From positions 1,860,001 to 1,924,000 of the forward strand of contig JAYPQE010000003.1 in NCBI GenBank assembly GCA_038131795.1: a DNA stretch of 64,000 nt. The letters run 5' to 3'. This document shows positions 34,912-43,941 of this stretch, one piece after another (position 1 is the first letter of the stretch; each line of letters opens with the position of its first letter). The notes under the pieces are model-generated. The model was not told where the DNA came from. It saw only the letters and a program-made list of their open reading frames with translations, and ran no database searches. The position numbers and the translations under genes are program-made. This DNA comes from Eutrophobius brisbanensis (lineage in GTDB: Bacteria > Pseudomonadota > Gammaproteobacteria > Eutrophobiales > Eutrophobiaceae).

Positions 34912-37197
34912 ATGATGTATTCATTTAAGAGAACCGCTGTTATATCGGCGTGTATAACAATTTTATTATTAAACAACCACGTGTCTGCACAACAAAACGA
35001 ACCCCTGGAGGAAATTGTTGTCTGGGGCCAGGGCCGACCGGTGGACGAGTCTCACCGCAGTGCCTCCACCGTATTACTGACTGAACAGGATCTGGTAAGC
35101 ATTAATGCCATGACCACCGAAGACTTGGTGAAATATGAACCCAGCCTGATCATCCGTCAGCGCTATATCGGTGACCCTAACGGCACCATGGGTATGCGCT
35201 CTGCCAATATGTTTCAGACCGCCCGCTCATCGGTATACGCCGATGGTGTTCCATTACACTATTTCCTGCAGACCGCCTTTAATGGTTCACCCCGCTGGGC
35301 CCTGGTGGGTGGCAAGGAGATTGGTGCCATCGAAGTCATTTATGGTCCCTTCTCGGCAGAGTATGGCGGTAATGCCATGGGTGGCGTGGTAAATATGGAG
35401 ACCCGGATCCCTAACCAGAGAGAGATCCATGTTGAAGGTTCCATGTTCCTGCAGGATTTTAATGAAGTAGGTTTTGATGATACCCAGGGTGGTGGGCGAT
35501 TATTTGGTTCTTATGGCGACAAGTTTGGTGATCTCAGTGTGTATACCTCATGGATCCATCTTGAAAACAATAGCCAGCCCATGGACTTCAGGTTTTCTTC
35601 TCAGGAAACACCCGATGGGACTGAAGAAGAGGTCACAGGAGGATCTGCGGGCGTTGATTCTACCGGGAGTCCGGTCATTAATTACAGTGACACCGGTCGT
35701 CAGGCGGCGAACACCGACCAGTTCAAGGTCAAACTGGGCTATGACTTTGGTGAATGGTTTGGTTTATTCAATGCCGCCTTTGAAGACCGCGACACCATTC
35801 GTGATGCCGTCAATAATTATATCGTTTCAGATGTTACCGGCGAGCCGGTCTGGAACGGAAATGTGGTCCAGGACGGAGTCCGCTTTAACATTAACCGCAG
35901 CCGATTGACGGAAGACCTTTCAACACGTCAGAACCTGTTACTGGCGGGTAGATTACAGGGGCCGGTCACCGATACCTGGTGGATGGAGCTCAACCTTAGC
36001 TATTACGAAATGTTGAAAGATGAACGACTGAGTTCCCTGCGACATCCTGATGATCCAAGCTATACCCCCGCTGGTAGAGTACGCGCCTATGATGATACGG
36101 GCTGGAAAACCGTTGATCTAAAATTCGAAACAGATGAATTTCTGGGCCGGGACGATCTGGAATGGGTCTCCGGTTATTCCTTCGCTACCTATAGCATGGA
36201 ACTGACCGATTATGATTCACCGGACTACCTGGCAGGGACCCGGGGAGACCGCAGAAATTCCAGTGGCGGCAAGACCAATACCCATGCGCTGTTTGCCCAG
36301 CTAGGCTGGAACATCGACGACCAATGGGACATCGTCATGGGTGCCCGGCAGGAATTCTGGAACAGCCGTGATGGTTTCCTGCACAACTTCAGGAACAACG
36401 ACATCCAGGACCATGCCAACCGCTCGGAATCGCGCTTTTCACCAAAATTTTCTGTGGGTTATACCCCAGATAACGATTGGCTATTCCGCTATTCCATCGC
36501 CAAGGCCTATCGTTTCCCCATTGTAGAAGAGTTATTTGCCTTTGAAAGCAGTACGGTGGGGACGGCGCTGGCAGACGTCACTCTGGAACCGGAAGATGGT
36601 CTGCATCATAACCTGATGCTGCAGCGTAACCTGGATGATGCCTCGGGTTATGTACGTATCAATCTGATGTATGAAGAAGTGGACAATGTCATCTTCAGCC
36701 AGAGCGGGACTGTTGACAACGTACTCATACGGACCTTCCTGCCGATAGATGAAGTCACCACCAAGGGTATTGAGCTGTTATATACCCAGAGGAATGTCAT
36801 GGACAGCAACCTGGATCTTCGGTTTAACGTGACGCTAATGGATGCAGAGATCACCCGCAATGTTGTCAACCCGGCCATCGAAGGCAATGATTTTCCTCGG
36901 CTACCCACCTGGCGAGGCAACGTGGTCGCTACCTATCACCTTACCGATAAATGGGACATTGGCGGCGGGATACGGTTTGCCAGCAAAGGGTTCCAGCAGC
37001 TGGACAATTCCGATATTGGCTCAGAGACCTACGGTGTGATGGACAAGTACACCTTCGTCAACCTGAAGACCAACTACCAGTATAATGAGCACGTTAGGGT
37101 AAGCCTTGCAGTTGATAACCTGTTTAATGACCTGGCTTATGTGAACCATCCCTATCCATTGCGGACGATGTTCCTTGAAGGCGCACTGGACTTTTAG
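34912..37197 (+). CDS. TonB-dependent outer-membrane receptor
   Basis: The 761-residue receptor starts at the ATG after GGAG with 7-nt spacing. It has a signal peptide, a TonB-box-like EEIVVWGQ at the mature N-terminus, a plug domain (TTEDLVKYEPSLIIRQRYIG, then VIYGPFSAEYGGNAMGGVVN) and a 22-strand barrel ending in F (ALDF). It imports a metal chelate or other large ligand using TonB energy. The His-rich protein upstream and the downstream BNR lipoprotein and thioredoxin-like genes suggest a metal or metallophore, but the ligand cannot be read from sequence. Confidence 0.94.
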   Translation: MMYSFKRTAVISACITILLLNNHVSAQQNEPLEEIVVWGQGRPVDESHRSASTVLLTEQDLVSINAMTTEDLVKYEPSLIIRQRYIGDPNGTMGMRSANMFQTARSSVYADGVPLHYFLQTAFNGSPRWALVGGKEIGAIEVIYGPFSAEYGGNAMGGVVNMETRIPNQREIHVEGSMFLQDFNEVGFDDTQGGGRLFGSYGDKFGDLSVYTSWIHLENNSQPMDFRFSSQETPDGTEEEVTGGSAGVDSTGSPVINYSDTGRQAANTDQFKVKLGYDFGEWFGLFNAAFEDRDTIRDAVNNYIVSDVTGEPVWNGNVVQDGVRFNINRSRLTEDLSTRQNLLLAGRLQGPVTDTWWMELNLSYYEMLKDERLSSLRHPDDPSYTPAGRVRAYDDTGWKTVDLKFETDEFLGRDDLEWVSGYSFATYSMELTDYDSPDYLAGTRGDRRNSSGGKTNTHALFAQLGWNIDDQWDIVMGARQEFWNSRDGFLHNFRNNDIQDHANRSESRFSPKFSVGYTPDNDWLFRYSIAKAYRFPIVEELFAFESSTVGTALADVTLEPEDGLHHNLMLQRNLDDASGYVRINLMYEEVDNVIFSQSGTVDNVLIRTFLPIDEVTTKGIELLYTQRNVMDSNLDLRFNVTLMDAEITRNVVNPAIEGNDFPRLPTWRGNVVATYHLTDKWDIGGGIRFASKGFQQLDNSDIGSETYGVMDKYTFVNLKTNYQYNEHVRVSLAVDNLFNDLAYVNHPYPLRTMFLEGALDF

Positions 37198-37207
37198 GAG
37201 TGATAGC

Positions 37208-38452
37208 ATGAATAAACTGAAATTCTTGAAATCTGCGGGCATAGGTATTGGTATTTCGGTCCTGTTATACGGCTGCTCGCACCAGGCACATCAAACACCT
37301 GGTGCGATATCAGCCAAAGAGCAACTACCTGACTGCCAGTTTACCCCGGCAAATTCCGTACATTGCGGCAGGACGCCTACCACTATGATTGACAACAATG
37401 GCAGACTCTGGGCGGCCTACGTAGTAGGTGAGCACGTTTATGTCTCCTACTCAGACGACATGGGTCGACGTTACAGTTCACCAGTTATAGTTAATCCTGT
37501 CGCCGAAGAGATCTATACCAACGGAGAAAACCGTGCCAAGGTGGCCATCGGTAGAAACGGTGAGGTCTATGTGTCCTGGACCGTGGTCAGGGATGGCCCA
37601 TTTTATGGTGATATCCGCTTCAGCCGCTCGTTAGATGGTGGCAGACATTTTGAACCAGTACGTACCGTAAATGATGACGGTCTGTTGACCAGCCACCGTT
37701 TTGAGACCCTGTTTGTGGATTCGGATGGAAATATCTACATGGCCTGGCTGGACAAGCGTGACCTGGTGGCGAGTAAAAACCGCGGTGAGGAGTATAATGG
37801 TGCCGCATTGTATTACACGGTCTCCCGCGACAACGGCCGGACATTTTCCAGGAACCTGAAGGTGGCCGACTACAGCTGCGAGTGTTGCCGGGTGGCCTTG
37901 AGTGAAACTGAAGATGGAAATGTAGCCGCTTTCTGGCGGCATATCTTCGGTAAAAATACCCGCGATCATGGTTTTGCGGTGCTTGCACCTGATAAAGTGA
38001 TTTCGTTTGATGGCCGTGTTACTGATGATGACTGGGAGATTGATGCCTGCCCTCACCATGGGCCAAGTATGATCACCGGAGAAGAAGAGGACTATCACCT
38101 GACCTGGTTTACCCTGGGCGATAAACGCAAAGGGATCTTCTATGGAAAATACAATTATCAGGACAAGACCATGGATAACCTGAAAAACGTTGCCACCACG
38201 GGATCCAGTCACCCGTTTATTAATAAAATAAATGGCACTTTATACCTGGCATGGAAACAGTTCGATGGTGAGGAAACCAATATCAATCTCATGATGTCCA
38301 AAGATAATGGCGAAAGCTGGAGCGAATCGGGATCGATAACGTCTACTGCGGGGGCGTCGGACCATCCCTTACTGGTATCTGATAGAGAACAACTTTACTT
38401 AAGTTGGCATACCGAAGATGAAGGCTTAAGGTTAATCAAGTTAAAACAATAG
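37208..38452 (+). CDS. sialidase-like (BNR-repeat) lipoprotein
   Basis: The 414-residue protein starts 7 nt after AGGAG and has a lipobox (VLLYGC). It shows several Asp-box (BNR) units, such as SYSDDMGRRYSS, SRSLDGGRHF, SRDNGRTFSR and SKDNGESWSES, in a six-bladed propeller. A distinct YSCECCRVAL segment with three cysteines interrupts the blades; a Cys cluster is unusual in sialidases and could bind a metal or heme. Arg-triad residues of sialidase cannot be confirmed, so glycosidase activity is doubtful. It follows the TonB receptor with an 11-nt gap and overlaps the next gene by one base. Confidence 0.82.
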   Translation: MNKLKFLKSAGIGIGISVLLYGCSHQAHQTPGAISAKEQLPDCQFTPANSVHCGRTPTTMIDNNGRLWAAYVVGEHVYVSYSDDMGRRYSSPVIVNPVAEEIYTNGENRAKVAIGRNGEVYVSWTVVRDGPFYGDIRFSRSLDGGRHFEPVRTVNDDGLLTSHRFETLFVDSDGNIYMAWLDKRDLVASKNRGEEYNGAALYYTVSRDNGRTFSRNLKVADYSCECCRVALSETEDGNVAAFWRHIFGKNTRDHGFAVLAPDKVISFDGRVTDDDWEIDACPHHGPSMITGEEEDYHLTWFTLGDKRKGIFYGKYNYQDKTMDNLKNVATTGSSHPFINKINGTLYLAWKQFDGEETNINLMMSKDNGESWSESGSITSTAGASDHPLLVSDREQLYLSWHTEDEGLRLIKLKQ

Positions 38453-38955
38453 TGAGTTATAAAATTACATTACAAATTAATAAAATGAGATGGCCCATTG
38501 GACTTTTTCTGTTACTGACAACAGTTACAGTGATGGCTGACTCCTTGCCATTCACCTCTGACTCGCTTAAACAAATAGAAGAAAAATACACGGGGAACCA
38601 TTTTTTGCTGGTGTTATGGGAGGTAAGCTGTTTGCCATGCCACGAAGAGATGGAGTTACTTGGCAAAATGTTAGAGTCATACCCGGAGTTGAATGTTGTC
38701 ATGGTTGGCACAGATCATATTGATAATGATGAGGAACTGAGTAAATTGCTAGCTCAGCATAAACTTGCAGGTATCGATTCCTGGCTGTTCGCTGAGAATA
38801 ATATAGAAAAACTAAGATACAGTATTGATCCTGAGTGGTATGGCGAACTACCCAGGAATTATTTTTATGATGTGGATTCCAGTCGACTAGGACATAGCGG
38901 CAAACTTACTGAAGAGATACTTCTGGAATGGTTAGGCCTGCATAATATTTTATAA
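38452..38955 (+). CDS. thioredoxin-like exported protein
   Basis: The 167-residue protein has a hydrophobic signal (about 13-30) and a thioredoxin fold with the redox motif CLPCHEEM. It is probably a TlpA/DsbE-type periplasmic reductant. It is the last gene of the TonB cassette and may keep the cysteines of the BNR lipoprotein reduced. The GTG start overlaps the upstream TAG; an internal ATG at 38485 is also plausible because it opens the signal peptide directly. Confidence 0.78.
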   Translation: MSYKITLQINKMRWPIGLFLLLTTVTVMADSLPFTSDSLKQIEEKYTGNHFLLVLWEVSCLPCHEEMELLGKMLESYPELNVVMVGTDHIDNDEELSKLLAQHKLAGIDSWLFAENNIEKLRYSIDPEWYGELPRNYFYDVDSSRLGHSGKLTEEILLEWLGLHNIL

Positions 38956-38979
38956 CATCAATTTTAAACGGAGTAAGAA

Positions 38980-39114
38980 TCAAGTAATCTTATTTTCACC
39001 GGTGGCAATAATACGTACCAGTATCTCCCCAGGCTGTGGCGGCATAACGTCGATTTCTTCAATTTGTAGCGGTTGATTGGCTTCCCACGCCACGGCTGCA
39101 CGCGATTTAATCAT
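38980..39114 (-). pseudogene. N-terminal remnant of class III alcohol dehydrogenase
   Basis: A 44-codon minus-strand frame reads MIKSRAAVAWEANQPLQIEE and then IDVMPPQPGEILVRIIATG, which is the N-terminus of glutathione-dependent formaldehyde dehydrogenase (AdhC/FrmA, normally about 370 residues). After IATG, where VCHTD with the zinc Cys should follow, it reads ENKIT and stops. The rest of the gene is absent before the thioredoxin-like gene. It has a plausible ribosome binding site and a normal start, so the break looks like a deletion or rearrangement. Confidence 0.85.
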
Positions 39115-39219
39115 AGTGATTCCCAAAGCTATATTTGATTGAATATTTCATGCTATAGGACAAACATATCATATTGGAGTGTGCGGACAACCAGAAAAAT
39201 ATTTATGCCTGTGAAATAA

Positions 39220-39247
39220 AAAAGCGGCAATCGTAATTGCCACTTTT
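39220..39247. terminator. bidirectional hairpin with flanking A and T tracts
   Basis: Arms AAAAGCGGCAAT and ATTGCCACTTTT (one mismatch) enclose a CGTA loop. A run of A on one side and T on the other make it a possible intrinsic terminator in both directions. It fits termination of the minus-strand Met/Cys-rich gene, whose stop is 54 bases away. Confidence 0.65.
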
Positions 39248-39300
39248 ATAACAGAAGAAATTATTTTACTTTTTAAGCTTTATTAATCAAATATTGGTGA

Positions 39301-39636
39301 TTAGATATCACCCATGCAATCCATACTGTGGTCCATACCACAGCCACCACCACCCTGGGGCATGCCCATCTTGTGCTCCATGGGAGTTGAGCTGATGACA
39401 TTTTCCAGTAGGATACGCATACCTTCCGCCAGCTTGCGTTCCGCGCCACGATGGTCTCCACTACTGTGTAATGCCATGCCTTCATCCCGCAAGGTGATAA
39501 CTGTAGAGCGTTGGACTTCAGATAAACTCATTCTGGCTAGTACCGCATCAATGGCCTCTGCATCCTTTACACAATGGGCTTCCATAGCAGTAGCTGCAGT
39601 CAGGAATAATGACACAAATAACACTAATTTAGACAT
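39301..39636 (-). CDS. exported Met/Cys-rich small protein
   Basis: The 111-residue protein starts at the ATG after GGAGG and has a signal peptide (about 1-19). A helical part with two His (SSGDHRGAERKL) follows, and a C-terminal tail rich in Met, His, Cys and Gly (MEHKMGMPQGGGGCGMDHSM, then DCMGDI). The tail looks like a soft-metal (copper) site. I do not recognise a family. It is isolated between the dehydrogenase remnant and pobA and ends near a hairpin. Confidence 0.75.
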   Translation of the reverse strand: MSKLVLFVSLFLTAATAMEAHCVKDAEAIDAVLARMSLSEVQRSTVITLRDEGMALHSSGDHRGAERKLAEGMRILLENVISSTPMEHKMGMPQGGGGCGMDHSMDCMGDI

Positions 39637-39729
39637 ACCAATCCTCCTTATAACTATATGTTTGGTATTGTAGGGAGATTGATATAGAAATGTGTTAATA
39701 CGCATCATAAGAACCGGTTTTTACATCTA

Positions 39730-40914
39730 CTAAAACAGACCTACATAGTTTTCGGCCAATGTCCTGGAGGCAGATACAGAGGATGTGACATGATGTAATT
39801 GTGTCAATTGTAGCTGTGCCTGGTAGGGATCATGGTCCTGAAATTTATGTAACATACGCGTCATCCACCATGAAAAATACTGGGCATGCCAAACATGAGG
39901 GAGACAATCCTGAGTGTAATTATCCAGGCACGTTCTGTCTCCATATTTAATCAGCTGCTCTATGCCGCGGGACAGGTACCTGACATCGCGCAAAGCAAGA
40001 TTGAGTCCTTTTGCACCAGTAGGAGGCACAATATGTGCCGCATCACCGGCCAGGAACAGGTTGCCATATTGCATGGGATCGGCAATAAAACCTCGCATGG
40101 GGGTGATGCTCTTTTCGAGGATCCTGCCCTCGTTCAAACTGAACTCGCCACCCAGTTCCATGCGCTGTTGTAACTCAGACCATATCCGCTCATCTGACCA
40201 GTTTTGTACATCATCATTCACATCACACTGCACATAGTTTCTGACAATATCCGGTGAACGCATACTATGCAGCGCAAACCCGCTTTCATGATTGGCATAG
40301 ATGACGTTATCAGTAGATGGCGCCGCCTCGGCTAGAATTCCCAGCCAGCCAAATGGAAATTTATGCTCATAGATATTCAGCACATCGGCCGGAATAGTGG
40401 GTCTGGATACACCATGGAATCCATCGCAGCCTGCAATTACATTGCACTCTATGCTAAATTTTTTAGCTTGGTAAGAAAACTCAATCCTGGGGCTCTCTGA
40501 ATCTATTTCCACCAATTTAACATCTGACACATTAAACAATAGCGGTCGATTTTCAATATCAACATGTGCTGCTACAAGATCCTTAACAATTTCTGCCTGA
40601 CCGTAAACTATGATTTCTTTTCCGGTCAGACCGGATAGATCAATCAAGTGTCGTGTGCGGTCAAATCTCAATTCAATCGCATGATGGACCATCCCTTCCT
40701 GCATCATGCGTTTCCCCACCCCTATTTCATTCAGAAGCTCAAAAGTGCCTGCCTCCAGTACGCCCGCACGAATCCTTTTTTCAATATATTCACGGCTGTG
40801 ATTTTCAATAATGATGGAATCTATACCTATAAGAGATAACATCCTGGACAGGGTCAAACCGGCCGGTCCGGCTCCAATAATCCCAACCCGGGTTTTTAGA
40901 ATTTTTTCTGTCAA
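39730..40914 (-). CDS. pobA: 4-hydroxybenzoate 3-monooxygenase
   Basis: The 394-residue flavoprotein has the normal PobA length. FAD motifs GAGPAGLTLSRML (about 13-25), CDGFHGVSR and GDAAHIVPPTGAKGLNLAL are present, and the substrate region RIRAGVLEAGTFELLNEIGV is typical of PobA. It hydroxylates 4-hydroxybenzoate to protocatechuate using NADPH and O2. The ring-cleavage genes are not next to it; the MFS protein nearby could import 4-hydroxybenzoate. No pobR regulator is adjacent. Confidence 0.93.
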   Translation of the reverse strand: MTEKILKTRVGIIGAGPAGLTLSRMLSLIGIDSIIIENHSREYIEKRIRAGVLEAGTFELLNEIGVGKRMMQEGMVHHAIELRFDRTRHLIDLSGLTGKEIIVYGQAEIVKDLVAAHVDIENRPLLFNVSDVKLVEIDSESPRIEFSYQAKKFSIECNVIAGCDGFHGVSRPTIPADVLNIYEHKFPFGWLGILAEAAPSTDNVIYANHESGFALHSMRSPDIVRNYVQCDVNDDVQNWSDERIWSELQQRMELGGEFSLNEGRILEKSITPMRGFIADPMQYGNLFLAGDAAHIVPPTGAKGLNLALRDVRYLSRGIEQLIKYGDRTCLDNYTQDCLPHVWHAQYFSWWMTRMLHKFQDHDPYQAQLQLTQLHHVTSSVSASRTLAENYVGLF

Positions 40915-40933
40915 GGGTCCGCCCCGAACCTGT

Positions 40934-41806
40934 TCAACTCAAAATAGCCAGCAAAACTGGAATTGTAATAACAGAAATAATAGTTGAAACCACAACAAAA
41001 CTGGCGACTTCTTCAGGCTCCTGATTATACATTTGTGAATAGACATAATTATAGACAGCCACCGGCATGGCACATTGCAGTACAAATGCCCCCCTGGCCA
41101 TATCAGTAAATCCAAACAATTCAGCAATGCCAAACCCGGCCGCTATACCCATGGTGATTCTAAGGATCGATAACCAGGACGCCCTTGATAAGGTAGTAAC
41201 TGGAATAGTTGCCAGGGACGTACCCAACATTAATAACATCAGTGGAATGGTCAGCCCTGATAGGATCTCGAGGGTATTATCCAGCCACACCGGCAAACTT
41301 AGTTGAAAGGCAAACACCAATACCCCTAGCACCACTGCCGGTATCACAGGGTTAGACAGGACAGTACGCCATTTACCGGTCCCGGCCGATATGGTTTGTC
41401 CAATGGTATGATTACTGATGGCAACCACTGCGAAGATGGCAATGGCATAATTCAAACCGACTTCACCAAAGGCGTAATAGGATAATGGCAAACCTAGGTT
41501 GCCGGTATTGGGGAAGGATAAGGAAGGCAAATACACACTTGCTTTTAAACCGGTGATTCTTAATACAATTCCACCAATCAAAAGAAAGCATAAAACGGCA
41601 ATTAATGTCGCACCACCAACTACCGCCAATGCCTTTGGGTCGACTGTGGTATGACTGAGATTATAAAAAATCAGAACTGGTGTGCCTATCATGCCCACCA
41701 GGAAGGTAATCGTTTTTTTATCAAATGGTTTATTTGTTATAGCGATTACATAGCCTAATAATACGGCCAGTAATACCGGCAATGCGGCTGCAAGTATTAC
41801 CTGCAT
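40934..41806 (-). CDS. AEC family transporter (auxin efflux carrier type)
   Basis: The 290-residue protein is mostly hydrophobic, with about ten predicted helices split by a short central linker (GTGKWRTVLSNPVIPAVVLG), the usual AEC (TC 2.A.69) layout. The PxPVAVYNY-like segment (QCAMPVAVYNYVYSQMYNQE) in the second half is typical. AEC proteins move organic anions such as malonate or malate. It ends 19 nt before pobA in the same direction and may be transcribed with it. Confidence 0.88.
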   Translation of the reverse strand: MQVILAAALPVLLAVLLGYVIAITNKPFDKKTITFLVGMIGTPVLIFYNLSHTTVDPKALAVVGGATLIAVLCFLLIGGIVLRITGLKASVYLPSLSFPNTGNLGLPLSYYAFGEVGLNYAIAIFAVVAISNHTIGQTISAGTGKWRTVLSNPVIPAVVLGVLVFAFQLSLPVWLDNTLEILSGLTIPLMLLMLGTSLATIPVTTLSRASWLSILRITMGIAAGFGIAELFGFTDMARGAFVLQCAMPVAVYNYVYSQMYNQEPEEVASFVVVSTIISVITIPVLLAILS

Positions 41807-42088
41807 CTTTTATATCCCCTGGTTTTCATGGCATCACAATTTCAAACTGCATTATTTATACCTAAACGCATTATAATAACGTAAATAGCAGAATTATCGA
41901 GTGACTTGGTTATATTTGTTGTCAGCCAAAATAGGTGGGCATGGTTTTATTTACATTTATATGTTTTAATTCCACCGTTACAATTCAATACATGTAATCT
42001 GTAACTTTATCTATGATTTATAAAAATGAGCAAGGCTGATTCATATATCTATACCGGCTAAGCACTTCCTGTTGAGCGTATAATTGAA

Positions 42089-42529
42089 ATGATAAACTCG
42101 TCAGAGTTTTTCTCAGGTTATAGTGAGGAAGAAATTAATATCTTATCTAACTGGGTCCGTGCCTATACCATTCCTGCCGGTGAGTTTATTGTAAAAGAGG
42201 GTAAAGGTGATAACTGCCTTTGTATAATTGTAGATGGGGTGGTTGATATTTATAAGGAAACAGAACCCGACAAACATTTGAAAATTGCATCAGTTGAACC
42301 TCATGAATCCATAGGTGAAATGGTTTTCATTGATGGCTAACCGTTTTCAGCATCTGTATTCACCTCCGCAGAATCGACTGTCCTGATAATGACCAATGCC
42401 CAATTCGACACCCTTACTGATGAACACGAAAAACTTGGCATCAAACTTTTACGCAAGATTGCTGGAATCATCAGCAGTCGATTGAGAAGCACTACCGGGA
42501 GGCTTGCTGACCTGCTATCAAACCATTAA
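42089..42529 (+). pseudogene. cyclic-nucleotide-binding-domain protein with an in-frame TAA
   Basis: The first 83 codons (MINSSEFFSGYSEEEINILS, GEFIVKEGKGDNCLCIIVDG, GEMVFIDG) form the first two thirds of a cNMP-binding barrel. A TAA at 42338 then interrupts, and the same frame continues 62 codons with the rest of the domain (PFSASVFTSAESTVLIMTNA, DEHEKLGIKLLRKIAGIISS) to a normal stop. One point change (for instance to AAA, CAA or GAA) would restore a roughly 146-residue protein. It is a recent nonsense mutation or an error. No HTH follows, so it was a stand-alone sensor. Confidence 0.88.
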
Positions 42530-42539
42530 TGATATCTGG

Positions 42540-43856
42540 TTAATCCAGCTGGTCGCTCTTTATCGTATATTGTGCATACCCGGCGATAACAAACGGGATT
42601 GCAAATAAAGTAAAAATCAAAAACACCGGCATATCCATTCCAATGGCTATACCACCCAGAGCGGGAGAGATAACCGCTCCGAATCGACCCAGCCCAATTC
42701 CCCAGCCGACACCAGTCGTCCTTATTTCCATGGGATAAATTCTGGCTGCTACGGAATAAAGCCCAACGAACCCACCCTGGACAAAGAATCCCAGTATAAA
42801 TAAAACCAGCATATATAAGGTGACATTAAGCTCCACACTCCCGAAGATGACCATGAGAATGGCTGACAACACCATAAAGACAAAGATAATGCGGCGTAAC
42901 CCGAATGTAGCAGAGATATACCCTAAGGTGACGATTCCAAAGAATGAGCCGAAATTGAAAATGGCTCCAGAGTAAGCCCCCTGGGCCTGGGTCAAACCAC
43001 TGTCTTCCGCAATCTTGGGTATCCAGCTAATTAGAAAATACAGGGTAAAAAATGCGAGAAAAAAAGATATCCATAACTTAATCGTCGAACTACGCATATG
43101 TTTTTTCATCAGGGATTTTATATTTCCGGTAACAGATCCATCTCCATGTATATCAGCTTCATTCCTCAATTCAGGCAGTGAATCCAATGTTTCATAATTG
43201 AGTTTCTTCAAGATTCTGTTTATTTCAACCAATGCACCATCCGGTCGCTTATGTAGAAGAAACTCCAGCGATTCCGACATAAATAAATATATAACCGGAA
43301 ATAATAACAACGACAATAATCCGCCCACTATGAACATTGCGGCCCAACCATAAGCAGGGATAATACTGGCAGCCAATAACCCGGTCAGGGTAGCACCAAC
43401 CGGATAACCTCCCAATACGAAGCCAACTACCAGGTTTCGTCTCTTATCTGATGAATATTCAGCTGCAAGGGAAGTGAGACTGGCAAGCATGGCACCAATA
43501 CCCAGACCAGTGTACAACCTCAAACCAATCAGCTGCGGGACGGTTGTGGAATATGCAGTCAGCAACATGCCGGATGACACGACCATAATACTCAATAAAA
43601 CCATCTTACGCCTGCCTATGACATCGGTAAACGGCGAAATAAACATCGCACCTGTCGCCATACCTACTAGCGCCGCACTAAAAACTATTCCGAATGACTG
43701 TGGAAGTACACCCCACTCTTCCATAATTCTTGGAGCAACAAAAGAAGCAACCACTACATCCATTCCATCCAGCATGTTCAACACAAAGCATAAAAAGATT
43801 ATCAGCATCTGGGTTTGCGTCATTGGCCGATGGTCAATTAAATTCTGAATATTCAT
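42540..43856 (-). CDS. MFS transporter, aromatic acid:H+ symporter-like
   Basis: The 438-residue protein starts at the ATG after GAGGTG (an open frame extends 15 codons further). It has 12 predicted helices with the MFS loop signature after helix 2 (SPFTDVIGRRKMVLLSIMVV). The N-terminus, with LNMLDGMDVVVASFVAPRIM, matches the AAHS group that carries 4-hydroxybenzoate, protocatechuate or related acids. With pobA and an alpha/beta hydrolase close by, import of an aromatic acid is a reasonable inference, though the group also contains other substrates. Confidence 0.87.
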   Translation of the reverse strand: MNIQNLIDHRPMTQTQMLIIFLCFVLNMLDGMDVVVASFVAPRIMEEWGVLPQSFGIVFSAALVGMATGAMFISPFTDVIGRRKMVLLSIMVVSSGMLLTAYSTTVPQLIGLRLYTGLGIGAMLASLTSLAAEYSSDKRRNLVVGFVLGGYPVGATLTGLLAASIIPAYGWAAMFIVGGLLSLLLFPVIYLFMSESLEFLLHKRPDGALVEINRILKKLNYETLDSLPELRNEADIHGDGSVTGNIKSLMKKHMRSSTIKLWISFFLAFFTLYFLISWIPKIAEDSGLTQAQGAYSGAIFNFGSFFGIVTLGYISATFGLRRIIFVFMVLSAILMVIFGSVELNVTLYMLVLFILGFFVQGGFVGLYSVAARIYPMEIRTTGVGWGIGLGRFGAVISPALGGIAIGMDMPVFLIFTLFAIPFVIAGYAQYTIKSDQLD

Positions 43857-43941
43857 GCACACCTCAACAATGAAATAGATAATAATTAATTGATAAGACA
43901 ATATAAGATAATATGGATATTTTTAACAGATAGATACTGAT

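Noticed and set aside
42338..42340. TAA read as a sense codon
   Set aside because: Several intact genes in the window end in TAA at the expected length, so TAA is a real stop here.
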